Below are positions 1 to 6,942 of a stretch of DNA of 43,030 bases, piece by piece. Under the pieces are notes generated by a model. The model was not told where the DNA came from. It saw only the letters and a program-made list of their open reading frames with translations, and searched no databases. This DNA comes from Prevotella sp. (lineage in GTDB: Bacteria > Bacteroidota > Bacteroidia > Bacteroidales > Bacteroidaceae): the NCBI GenBank assembly GCA_017417465.1, contig JAFPZD010000204.1, positions 1 to 43,030 on the forward strand, in the 5' to 3' direction. Within the stretch, counting starts at the first letter, position 1. Each line of letters opens with the position of its first letter. Both the position numbers and the translations under genes were made by a program.

Positions 1-849
1 CACGCCGCTGTCGAGCGTGTTGAGGACACTGAACGGATTGTAAACGCCCTCCTTGGTGTACTCGTTGAAGTGGTAGCCGTCAAAATCGTAGCGCAGGCGT
101 TCATAGCACTCCTCCTTGGTCATTCCGTTGTTGGCTGCCAGTTCCCCGACGCTGTCGTCAAAGCATGCATACAGTTCCTTCTCCGTGATGCCACAGATGT
201 TCGAGTAGGCCGGCAACATGGAGATGTCCTTCAGGTTGTTCAGGTCGCTGAACACGCTGACCTTTCCGAACTTCGTCACACCAGTCAGGAAGGCGAAGCG
301 GATATACCGATCGCATGACTTCAGCGCGCCGTAGAAGGCTTTCAGCGTATTGCGGTATTCGGTCTGCAGCTCCTCCTTGCCGATGGCCTGCAGCAGTGGC
401 TTGTCGTACTCGTCGACGAGGATGACCACACGGGTGCCTGTCTGTTCGTAAGCGCGGCGTATGATGCCCTGGAAGCGCAGCCCAAAGCTGCGCTCTGACT
501 CTGCTCTGCCATACTTGTCCTCTTCCTTCGTCAGGAAGTCGTTGAGCATGTTGTCCAGTGCTTCCACCGTGTCGTACTTCTCCGCATTGAGGTCGAGGTG
601 CATGATGGGGTGGCGTCGCCATTCCTTCTCGTGCTCTGCGACGTACAGCCCGTCGAACAGCTCTTTCTCGCCCTCGAAATAGGCTTCCAAGGTGGAGAGC
701 ATCAGCGACTTGCCGAAGCGGCGGGGGCGCGAGAGGAAATAGTATTTCCCTTCCGTCACCATCTTGTACATCAGTGCCGTCTTGTCGACGTAGGCGTAGC
801 CGTCGCGCCTCACTTCGCCGAAGTTCTGTATACCTATCGGATATTTCAT
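1..849 (-). CDS. AAA-ATPase_like / PDDEXK-family protein, 5' part (runs off the window)
   Basis: The frame is open from an ATG at 849 down to base 1, giving 283 residues, and the C-terminus lies outside the window. The start is MKYPIGIQNF. A degenerate P-loop, SRPRRFGKSL, is at residues about 40-49 and a Walker B, VVILVDEYDKPLL, is near residue 140. A conserved FLTGVTKFGKVSVFSDLNNL block follows. These are hallmarks of the AAA-ATPase_like (Pfam PF09820) family, which normally ends in a PD-(D/E)XK nuclease-like domain (PDDEXK_9); that part is not visible here. The family is abundant in gut Bacteroidales and its biochemical role is not established. A TAACTTTGC promoter-like element lies about 150 bp upstream. 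Two related genes are at 15155-16783 and 40143-41735. Family assignment is firm; function is unknown. Confidence 0.9.
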   Translation of the reverse strand, partial: MKYPIGIQNFGEVRRDGYAYVDKTALMYKMVTEGKYYFLSRPRRFGKSLMLSTLEAYFEGEKELFDGLYVAEHEKEWRRHPIMHLDLNAEKYDTVEALDNMLNDFLTKEEDKYGRAESERSFGLRFQGIIRRAYEQTGTRVVILVDEYDKPLLQAIGKEELQTEYRNTLKAFYGALKSCDRYIRFAFLTGVTKFGKVSVFSDLNNLKDISMLPAYSNICGITEKELYACFDDSVGELAANNGMTKEECYERLRYDFDGYHFNEYTKEGVYNPFSVLNTLDSGV

Positions 850-996
850 TGCCGTTGTGGTGTTGTTATGCGGTGCAAATTTACTGTTTTTTTTGTAATT
901 CTCCAAACAAAAGTACGTTTTTTTGTTTCAGGGATGGGGTCTGTATCTGTATCTGTTATTATCCTCATTTGCTTTCGGTCATTCGAAAAGTACGCT

Positions 997-1005
997 GCAA
1001 AGTTA
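997..1005 (-). promoter_or_regulatory. Putative -7 promoter element (TAACTTTGC) for the AAA-ATPase gene
   Basis: Read on the minus strand the bases are TAACTTTGC, which matches the Bacteroides -7 consensus TAnnTTTGC. It lies 148 bp upstream of the ATG at 849. A clear TTTG at -33 is not seen, and a second weaker candidate (TACTTTTGT, 907-915) lies closer to the gene. Confidence 0.45.
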
Positions 1006-1025
1006 CGAAATCTGCTGGAATCGAT

Positions 1026-1076
1026 GTTGCGATTTGTAGCCATTCGTCGCGATTTGTCGCGATTTGTTGCGATTTC
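1026..1076. repeat. Short direct repeats of a GCGATTTGT-like unit
   Basis: The word GCGATTT occurs four times in about 50 bp, with variable short spacers. It lies just upstream of the promoter-like element of the AAA-ATPase gene. It could be an operator-like cluster or a replication-slippage product, and nothing in the sequence decides this. Confidence 0.5.
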
Positions 1077-1139
1077 CTGACGCTCTTTCTTGGCGTACTG
1101 TCTTGACATCGGCCTAGTGGTAAGGGGGGTATGGGTTAA

Positions 1140-1227
1140 AAGTCGGTGGATTACGAGGTGTAAGTCGGTGGATAACGGGGTGTAAGTCGGTGGATAGCGG
1201 TGCGTAAGTCGGTGGATTACGGAGCAT
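1140..1227. repeat. Four-unit tandem array with 22-bp period (GTAAGTCGGTGG core)
   Basis: The word AAGTCGGTGG starts at 1140, 1162, 1184 and 1206, an exact 22-bp spacing. The remaining bases of the unit vary slightly (TTACGAG, ATAACGG, ATAGCGG, TTACGGA). The array is in the gap upstream of the minus-strand AAA-ATPase gene. It belongs to the same family as the arrays near 20.1 kb, 39.9 kb and 41.8 kb, which share the 22-bp period and a GTAAG core. Confidence 0.85.
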
Positions 1228-1334
1228 CGGAGGCTGAAGGGGGGAGTGCTTGCGCTTGAACAGTTCGTTGAGTTTCATAGGGCGATGGTGCGAGTGGGGT
1301 GAAAATTTGTTGAGCCTCAACTGGGGGAGTGATG

Positions 1335-1392
1335 CCCCCTCTGTAGCATTTGGCCCCCATATAGGGGCCTAAATGCTCAAGAGGGAGGGACA
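1335..1392. other. Long interrupted stem-loop (GGCCCC / GGGGCC core)
   Basis: Three nested complementary blocks, CCCTCT/AGAGGG, GCATTT/AAATGC and GGCCCC/GGGGCC, form one imperfect hairpin with a short AT-rich loop. No T-tract follows on either strand, so it is not a classical intrinsic terminator. It may be an interspersed palindromic repeat or a transcript-end structure. Confidence 0.55.
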
Positions 1393-1600
1393 TCAGTAGG
1401 GGTGAGCGAGTGGATGACCCGGCTGTTCGTGTTTGCACCCTTCATGATGAGATGGCGATTGATAGCTTCTTTCACATGAGCTGCCCGACCACCTGCTGCG
1501 CCGTGCAACCCATGAGGAAGTCGACCTGCGGCAGAATTGTGTCGATGGTGATGCGTCGCTGGGTTTCCAGTCGAATTACTGCGGCAAAGGTACGTAGAAA
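1393..1600 (-). other. Promoter followed by a possible eroded gene start or small RNA
   Basis: A good minus-strand promoter (TACCTTTGC, 1592 to 1584, with CTTG 20 bp upstream at 1616-1613) faces a stretch with no substantial open frame. The translation just after it (DTILPQVDFLMGC and onwards) hits a stop after about 35 codons and has no upstream ATG. This may be the remnant of a deleted gene, a small RNA ending near the hairpin at 1335-1392, or a long leader for the AAA-ATPase gene. I see no recognisable protein family in it. Confidence 0.3.
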
Positions 1601-1637
1601 CGCGGGGATGGACAAGAAAAATGAGGCCATCCCCGCG
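1601..1637 (-). terminator. Hairpin after the lyase gene
   Basis: CGCGGGGATGG (1601-1611) pairs perfectly with CCATCCCCGCG (1627-1637) around a 15-nt loop. It lies about 80 bp past the stop of the minus-strand lyase gene at 1716, and a short T-run follows on that strand. This fits an intrinsic terminator placed just before the next minus-strand promoter. Confidence 0.6.
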
Positions 1638-1715
1638 TTTGACGGTGTTTTGAACAGTATTTTTACGGTGTTTTTACAGTGTTTCGCTTGCCGACTGACT
1701 TTTTGCTAATTATGT

Positions 1716-4202
1716 TTACAATTTGATGATGCTGTTGTTCGCCCTTTTGACCATTTTGCGGTTCGTCCATTTGTCATTCGTCCATTTGCGACCTTGTAGG
1801 TCGTAGAGTTGCTGGGAGTTGCCGGGAGTTTCCGGGAACTGCTGGGTGACGATGCCGGAGGCGTCGGGCTGCACGTCGATGGTGATGATCTCTTCGACCT
1901 TCTCGGCACCGTAGCCAGAGAGGGTGACGAGGAACTGGTAGGTACCAGGCGTGGTGAAGGTGCCCTCGAGAGTGATGGTCTTGTTGGAGTAGTCGATGTC
2001 CTTGGTGATGCCCTCGGGCATGCCGTTGACAGTCGTGCCTTCGGGGGCGATGTGCTTCGAGGCAGCGATGAGCGAGCAGTAGCGTGTCAGGGCCGTGTAG
2101 TGCATCTGTTCACCGACGTTGGCCGTGAGGGTGGGTGAACTGAGAACGGAGGATTGAGCATTGTCGACGATGTCGATGATACGCGGCAGCAGTGCGTCGG
2201 GCAGGTAGTAGCCCAGGTGTGGCGGCTGGTTGTAGGCCGTGTTCTGCCAGCAGATGCCCATGCGGTAGGTGTGGTCGTGCATGAGTGTCGGCATGCGATA
2301 CTTCGTCTCGGTGGTCGTGGTGTAGATGGCGAGGCAGGCGTCGCTGCCATCGATGCCGTAGAGTATGACCTCCTCGCGCCAGTCGCCCAGGATGTCGGCC
2401 TGCAGGCATGGCGTATTTTTCGAGCCGTTGCAGGTGTTGCCCGGGCCGATTTCGTAGAGCGTTGCCAGTCGGCTGGTGCCGCCGCTGCCACTCTTGAACT
2501 TGTCGATGGTGCTGCCATCGAGCAGCTCGTCCTGCAGGTCGCCGTCCCAATAGATGCGGAAGTTCTGCGAGCCACCTGAGTTGTAGGCCACGTTGCCGGT
2601 GACGGCGCTGCGCGGCTGCCCGTCGTTAGCCGACCAGAAGAGCGATCCGCGCGTCTTCGAGTCGAAGGCAGCAGCGATGCCTCGGCCGTTGTCCTTGCCG
2701 CCCGTGGCGCTGTGGATAATCTCGCCGGTGAGGGCGTCGTGGAGGTCCCAGCCGTAGCTGCCGCCCTCGTGAATCTGGAACATCTCGAGGCCAGGCCGGT
2801 CGGGACAGTGGTCGGCCAGGTGGATGGCGTCGCCGTGGCCGTAGCCCGTGCCGTAGAGCAGCGTGCCGTCGTCGTCGAGTGCTGCCGACCCCCAAATGAC
2901 CTCGTCGCGGCCGTCGCCATCGACGTCGGCAATGCTCATGTTGTGGTTGCCGTTCTGGTACATGGTGCCGCTGCCGTTGCCGCTGGTGGGCTTGCAGCCG
3001 CTGTAGCTCTTCGAAGTGCCGTTGCCGTCGGCGTCGTAGGTGACGACCGAGTAGGCACTGCCCGACTTATGGCTGCTGAACCAGCGCTGATGCAGCTGCT
3101 GGCCGTCGAAGTCGACAGCCCAGATGAAGGCGTAGTCGTAGTAGCCACGGCAGAAGATGGCGCTGGGGTTCTGGTCGGGCCCGCCCAGTGCGGCCACAGC
3201 TGCGAGGTAGCGCTCGCCACGGTTGCCGTAGCTGGCCTTGTCGTTCTTGCCGCCCACGCCCCAGTTAACGCTGCCGTCGGCAGCTCCGCCGTAGGTCATG
3301 TTGCGGTTGGGGTTATAGAAAATGGTGTGGATGGCCTTGCCCGTGAGTCCGTCGAAGACGGTGAGCCACTCCTGTCCGCCGGTGATGCGGCCGTCGGAGT
3401 TGCGGTAGAGGGCCGTGCCGCTGACGCCCTTGATGCTGTTGTCGGTGGCTGCCTGGTTGACGTAGTTGCCCTTGGCATCGAGTGAGCCAGGTCCAGTCTT
3501 GCACATCATCTCGGCGCGCCCGTCGCCATCGAAGTCGTAGACCATGAACTGTGTGTAGTGTGCACCCGAGCGGATGTTGCGTCCCAGGTCGACACGCCAG
3601 AGCATTTCGCAGTTTTTCGGCTCGGTGATGAAGCCACTTTCCCAATCGATATCTTCAGACTCGTCGTCCACAAGTTTGTAGCAGTCGATGATGGTATTGT
3701 CGGTGATGCCGCCCTGCGAGTTGTCCTTGGCGTTCGAGGGGTACCACTTGACGAAAATTTCGTACTGACCATCGCCGTCGACGTCGCCCACGGAGCAGTC
3801 GTTGGGGTCGTAGGTGCCACCATTGGGACCTGCGGGCGGGCGGTTAAGGATGAGCTTCCTGCAGGCAGTGCCCCAGGCGGTGATGGGCTCAGTGGTCTCA
3901 ACCTCCTGTCCGTTGACCTTTGTGACAATCTGGTAGGTGGCTAAGACGGGTCCGCTCTTGTCAAGATAATTGGTCTTGTAGAGATCCTTGGCGACGACTG
4001 TGCCATTGCGCAGCACGTCGAACTTAGTGTTGTCCTCGTCGTCAGTGCCGAGGAATCGCCAGCTGACGAAGTTGGCAGAGCCTGATCGCAAGGCCACAAC
4101 GCCTCGGTCGAGGCGTTCCATCTGGCTTTGAGGGGTGGTTTGAGCGCTGGCCGTGGTGAGGGTCAGCATGGCTAAAGTTAAGCTTGTGAGTAGTTGCTTC
4201 AT
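1716..4202 (-). CDS. Secreted rhamnogalacturonan lyase, PL11 family (828 aa)
   Basis: Predicted to cleave the rhamnose-galacturonate backbone of rhamnogalacturonan I by beta-elimination outside the cytoplasm. A signal peptide covers residues 1-20 (ending ASAQ). The lyase fold carries the calcium-binding DxDGDG signatures of this family: SVGDVDGDGQYE near residue 137, MVYDFDGDGRAE near 220, SIADVDGDGRDE near 420 and GDWREE near 604. MHDHTYRMGICWQNTAYNQ follows near 640. After about residue 690 there is an Ig-like segment and a degenerate secretion-tail motif (LYDLQGRKW) whose usual ending is replaced by a repeat-derived stretch, TNDKWTNRKMVK. The next gene upstream, at 4384-6765, is a paralogue on the same strand. 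No clear promoter lies in the 181-bp gap between them, so co-transcription is plausible. Family call is strong; exact linkage specificity is inferred. Confidence 0.93.
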   Translation of the reverse strand: MKQLLTSLTLAMLTLTTASAQTTPQSQMERLDRGVVALRSGSANFVSWRFLGTDDEDNTKFDVLRNGTVVAKDLYKTNYLDKSGPVLATYQIVTKVNGQEVETTEPITAWGTACRKLILNRPPAGPNGGTYDPNDCSVGDVDGDGQYEIFVKWYPSNAKDNSQGGITDNTIIDCYKLVDDESEDIDWESGFITEPKNCEMLWRVDLGRNIRSGAHYTQFMVYDFDGDGRAEMMCKTGPGSLDAKGNYVNQAATDNSIKGVSGTALYRNSDGRITGGQEWLTVFDGLTGKAIHTIFYNPNRNMTYGGAADGSVNWGVGGKNDKASYGNRGERYLAAVAALGGPDQNPSAIFCRGYYDYAFIWAVDFDGQQLHQRWFSSHKSGSAYSVVTYDADGNGTSKSYSGCKPTSGNGSGTMYQNGNHNMSIADVDGDGRDEVIWGSAALDDDGTLLYGTGYGHGDAIHLADHCPDRPGLEMFQIHEGGSYGWDLHDALTGEIIHSATGGKDNGRGIAAAFDSKTRGSLFWSANDGQPRSAVTGNVAYNSGGSQNFRIYWDGDLQDELLDGSTIDKFKSGSGGTSRLATLYEIGPGNTCNGSKNTPCLQADILGDWREEVILYGIDGSDACLAIYTTTTETKYRMPTLMHDHTYRMGICWQNTAYNQPPHLGYYLPDALLPRIIDIVDNAQSSVLSSPTLTANVGEQMHYTALTRYCSLIAASKHIAPEGTTVNGMPEGITKDIDYSNKTITLEGTFTTPGTYQFLVTLSGYGAEKVEEIITIDVQPDASGIVTQQFPETPGNSQQLYDLQGRKWTNDKWTNRKMVKRANNSIIKL

Positions 4203-4247
4203 TGTTATTTGGTTTTGTTTTTTTTCGTTATAACGTTATAACGTCAT

Positions 4248-4382
4248 GACGGGATATCGATTGCTGGCGGATCGGGATGAAGGAGTAACGACTGCTCGCG
4301 GATGGGGATGACGGGATAACGACTGCTCGCGGATCGGGATGACGGGATAACGACTGCTCGCGGATCGGGATGACGGGATAAA
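4248..4382. repeat. Tandem array with 31-bp period between two lyase genes
   Basis: CGGATCGGGATGA-like units start at 4268, 4299, 4330 and 4361, exactly 31 bp apart, with a partial unit before the first. The last unit ends at the stop codon of the upstream lyase gene (4384-4386). Units two to four are nearly identical, so the expansion is recent. The array fills the gap between the two minus-strand lyase genes. A palindromic GTTATAACGTTATAAC stretch sits next to it, near 4228-4246. Confidence 0.9.
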
Positions 4383-4383
4383 C

Positions 4384-6765
4384 TTATTTTACCATGACTT
4401 TGCGCGTGCCGTTGCCATCGCGGACGATGCGCAGGCCCGATTTCATTTGACAATTTGACGATTTACTATCTGACCATTTACGTCCTTGCAGGTCGTAAAT
4501 GGCGGTAGTGCCAGATTGCGAGTCGTTGATGGATGAACGGTCAATCTCCTCAATGCCCGTCAATCGGCCGCTGGTGTAGTCGGGCAGGTAGTAACCCAGG
4601 TGTGGCGGCTGGTTGTAGGCCGTGTTCTGCCAGGCGACGGCCATGCGGTAAGTGTGGTCGTGCATCAGCGTGGGCACCAGGTAGTTGGTGGGCGTCCACG
4701 TGGTGAAGAGCATCACCTGCGAGGAGTCGCGCTTGTTCCACATGATAAGCTCCTCGCGCCAGTCGCCTAGGATGTCGGCCTGCAGGCAGGGCGTCGCCTT
4801 GGTGTAGTTGGCCGTCTGCGGATAGTTGTAGGCCGAGGCAGAAAACGAGATGACGTTTGTAAAGCTGCTGCCGTTCCACTTCTGGATGTAAGGCTCGGCG
4901 TGCGACGTCTGTGCCCACAGGTCGTCGCCGTACTGGTAAGAGCCGTCGAAGAGCTGATCGACGTTTGAGCCGTCCCAGTAAATGCGGAAGTTGACCGAGC
5001 ACGACTTCGAGATGACCGTCTTGCCCGTCTCGGCACTGACAGGATGGCGCGCGTCGCTCGACCAGAACTGGTAGCCGCGATAGCCTGTTGAGAGTGCTGC
5101 CGCCATGCCACGCCCGTTGTCGGCGCCTGCCGATCCGCCGTGGTAGACCACCTCGCCGGTACGTGCGTTGTGGAGGTCCCATGAGCCATGTGCCGAGTTG
5201 AGCTTCTCCTCGTGGACGTCGAAGACGTAGAGGTCGTCATCGTCGGGCCGCATCTTGCCCACGTGCATGGCATCGCCGTGGCCGTAGCCTGTAGCGTAGA
5301 GCAGCGAGCCGTCGTTGTCGAGTGCTGCCGCACCCCAGATGATCTCGTCGCAGCCATCACCGTCGACGTCGGCAATAGAGATGTTATGGTTGCCGTTGGC
5401 ATAGAGCGTGTTGCTGCCCACGAGGCCTTCGCCGTCAGAGTTATTTACGCCACCGGTGTTGGTAGGAGCCGTCTTGATGCCGTTGCGCACCAGTATGTCG
5501 CCGTCGACCTCCACCTTAATAGCGGTGGTGCCTTGCGGATTGAACACCAGCGACTGCGTAGCACTGGGCGAAGCGTGGAGCCACTCCGTGTGGAGGCGTG
5601 AGCCATCGAAGCTGACAGCCCAGACATAAGCCTTTGTGTAGTAGCCACGACAGAAGATGCCACAAGGCCGTTGGTCGGCACCGTTGATGTAGGCCACGGC
5701 AGCGAGGAATCGCTCCGAGCGCCCACCGTAGTTGTCGCCCCAGAAACCGCTGGGCATGCTGCTCACCTTGCCCAGCTCTGAGCCACCCTCGGTGAGGTCG
5801 GCGCCCGTATTGGGGTTCTTTGACCCCGTGCCGGCCCGTCCGGGCAGATACCACGTGGTGTGGATGGCAGCGCCCGTCTGGCCGTTGAACACCGTCAGGT
5901 ATTCAGGCCCCTGCAGAATGTGGCCGTTGCTGTTACGGTAGTCGCGGTCGTTGGGGTGGGCGAGGATGGTTGGGTCGGTGGCCGTCTGGTTGACGAAGTT
6001 GCCCTGCCCGTCACGTGAGCCGGTGGCCGTCTTGCACATCATCTCGGCGCGCCCATCGCCATCGAAGTCGTAGACCATGAACTGCGTGTAGTGTGCACCG
6101 TCGCGGATGTTCTTGCCCAGGTCAATACGCCAAAGTAATTTACAATTTGACGATTGACTATTTACTATTTCGCTATCAATTCCATTTCCGATTTTATAGC
6201 AGTCGATGTAGGTGTTGCCCGTGTAGCCCTTGCTGTAGCTGTTGTCCTGGGCGTGCGACGACTCCCACTTGACGAAGAGCTCGTACTGGCCGTCGCCATC
6301 GACGTCGCCCACCGACATGTCGTTGGGGTAGTAGGCGTAGGGCACGTTGGTGCCACCGTCCCACGAGGCGTGGACGCCACCTTCAGGGCGATCGAGCTGC
6401 AGGGTGAGGAAGCGCTTCTCCCAAGGTGTCACTGTGGCACTCGTCTCCATGGCGCTGCCGTTGACCTTCGTCACCACCTGATACTGAGCCGTGGGCGTCC
6501 CCTGCGTGTCACTGAAGTTGCTCTTCTTCAGGTCGCTGGCGATGACCTCGCCGTCGCGCAGCAGGTCGAAGGTGGTCAGCCCCTCAGGGTCGGTGCCGAG
6601 GTAGCGCCAGCTGACAAAGTTAGTGGAGCCACTGCTGTTGGTGGGCAGTGCTACGAGTCCGCGATCGAGGTATTCCATCTGGCTGGTGGGTGTCACCTGT
6701 GCCATCATGGCCGTTGTTGCTGCCATGGCGAGTAGGGCCGTGGCCAGTGTCTTGTAGTTTGTCAT
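4384..6765 (-). CDS. Secreted rhamnogalacturonan lyase, PL11 family, second copy (793 aa)
   Basis: A paralogue of the gene at 1716-4202 with the same predicted activity. I use the ATG at 6765, which begins MTNYKTLATALLAMAA with a signal peptide ending near MMAQ. The ATG 30 bases further upstream would fall at the edge of the promoter -7 element at 6796-6804 and cannot be well transcribed. DxDGDG signatures are at residues about 155, 233 and 465, GDWREE near 668, and MHDHTYRMAVAWQNTAYNQ follows. The C-terminus is a T9SS-like sorting tail (IYDLQGRKW, then GLRIVRDGNGTRKVMVK). Two stretches derive from a low-complexity repeat: NSQSSNC in the lyase domain (plus-strand 6130-6180) and SDSKSSNCQMK in the tail. 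The gene is divergent from the large lyase gene at 6943. Confidence 0.93.
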   Translation of the reverse strand: MTNYKTLATALLAMAATTAMMAQVTPTSQMEYLDRGLVALPTNSSGSTNFVSWRYLGTDPEGLTTFDLLRDGEVIASDLKKSNFSDTQGTPTAQYQVVTKVNGSAMETSATVTPWEKRFLTLQLDRPEGGVHASWDGGTNVPYAYYPNDMSVGDVDGDGQYELFVKWESSHAQDNSYSKGYTGNTYIDCYKIGNGIDSEIVNSQSSNCKLLWRIDLGKNIRDGAHYTQFMVYDFDGDGRAEMMCKTATGSRDGQGNFVNQTATDPTILAHPNDRDYRNSNGHILQGPEYLTVFNGQTGAAIHTTWYLPGRAGTGSKNPNTGADLTEGGSELGKVSSMPSGFWGDNYGGRSERFLAAVAYINGADQRPCGIFCRGYYTKAYVWAVSFDGSRLHTEWLHASPSATQSLVFNPQGTTAIKVEVDGDILVRNGIKTAPTNTGGVNNSDGEGLVGSNTLYANGNHNISIADVDGDGCDEIIWGAAALDNDGSLLYATGYGHGDAMHVGKMRPDDDDLYVFDVHEEKLNSAHGSWDLHNARTGEVVYHGGSAGADNGRGMAAALSTGYRGYQFWSSDARHPVSAETGKTVISKSCSVNFRIYWDGSNVDQLFDGSYQYGDDLWAQTSHAEPYIQKWNGSSFTNVISFSASAYNYPQTANYTKATPCLQADILGDWREELIMWNKRDSSQVMLFTTWTPTNYLVPTLMHDHTYRMAVAWQNTAYNQPPHLGYYLPDYTSGRLTGIEEIDRSSINDSQSGTTAIYDLQGRKWSDSKSSNCQMKSGLRIVRDGNGTRKVMVK

Positions 6766-6795
6766 TGTTCCAAATTTTGTTTTAGCAATCTGCAT

Positions 6796-6804
6796 GCAAA
6801 GGTA
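6796..6804 (-). promoter_or_regulatory. Promoter -7 element (TACCTTTGC) for the second lyase gene
   Basis: Minus-strand TACCTTTGC matches the Bacteroides -7 consensus, and the ATG at 6765 is 31 bp downstream. The -33 region is only weakly TTTG-like. It is divergent from the promoter at 6888-6896, with about 80 bp between the two elements. Confidence 0.65.
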
Positions 6805-6864
6805 CGCTTTTTTTTCGAGAATGAAAGAGTTTTGATGGCTTTTTACATCTTTTTACGTCTTTTC

Positions 6865-6896
6865 TTGGCTTCTTCGCGATTTTTTTGTAATTTTGC
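6865..6896 (+). promoter_or_regulatory. Bacteroides-type promoter for the large lyase-dockerin gene
   Basis: TTGG at 6865-6868, 19 bp of spacer, then TAATTTTGC at 6888-6896. The start codon at 6943 is 47 bp downstream. The element makes an upstream ATG at 6832 unusable. Confidence 0.7.
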
Positions 6897-6942
6897 ACCC
6901 GAATTGTATATAATAGTGAACTACTTAAAATATCAACTGACA

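Noticed and set aside
846-1109. 87-codon minus-strand open frame ahead of the AAA-ATPase gene
   Set aside because: It runs through the promoter-like element and the GCGATTTGT repeats, and its sequence (TNRDKSRRMATNRN) is simply the translation of those repeats.
1140-1227. Possible CRISPR array (also considered for 20043-20290 and 41801-41966)
   Set aside because: Units are directly adjacent with no spacers, 22 bp is too short for a repeat-spacer unit, and no cas gene is nearby.
2712-3485. 257-codon open frame on the plus strand
   Set aside because: Shadow of the minus-strand lyase gene. The sense frame has conserved DxDGDG motifs and this one is Val/Ala-rich filler.
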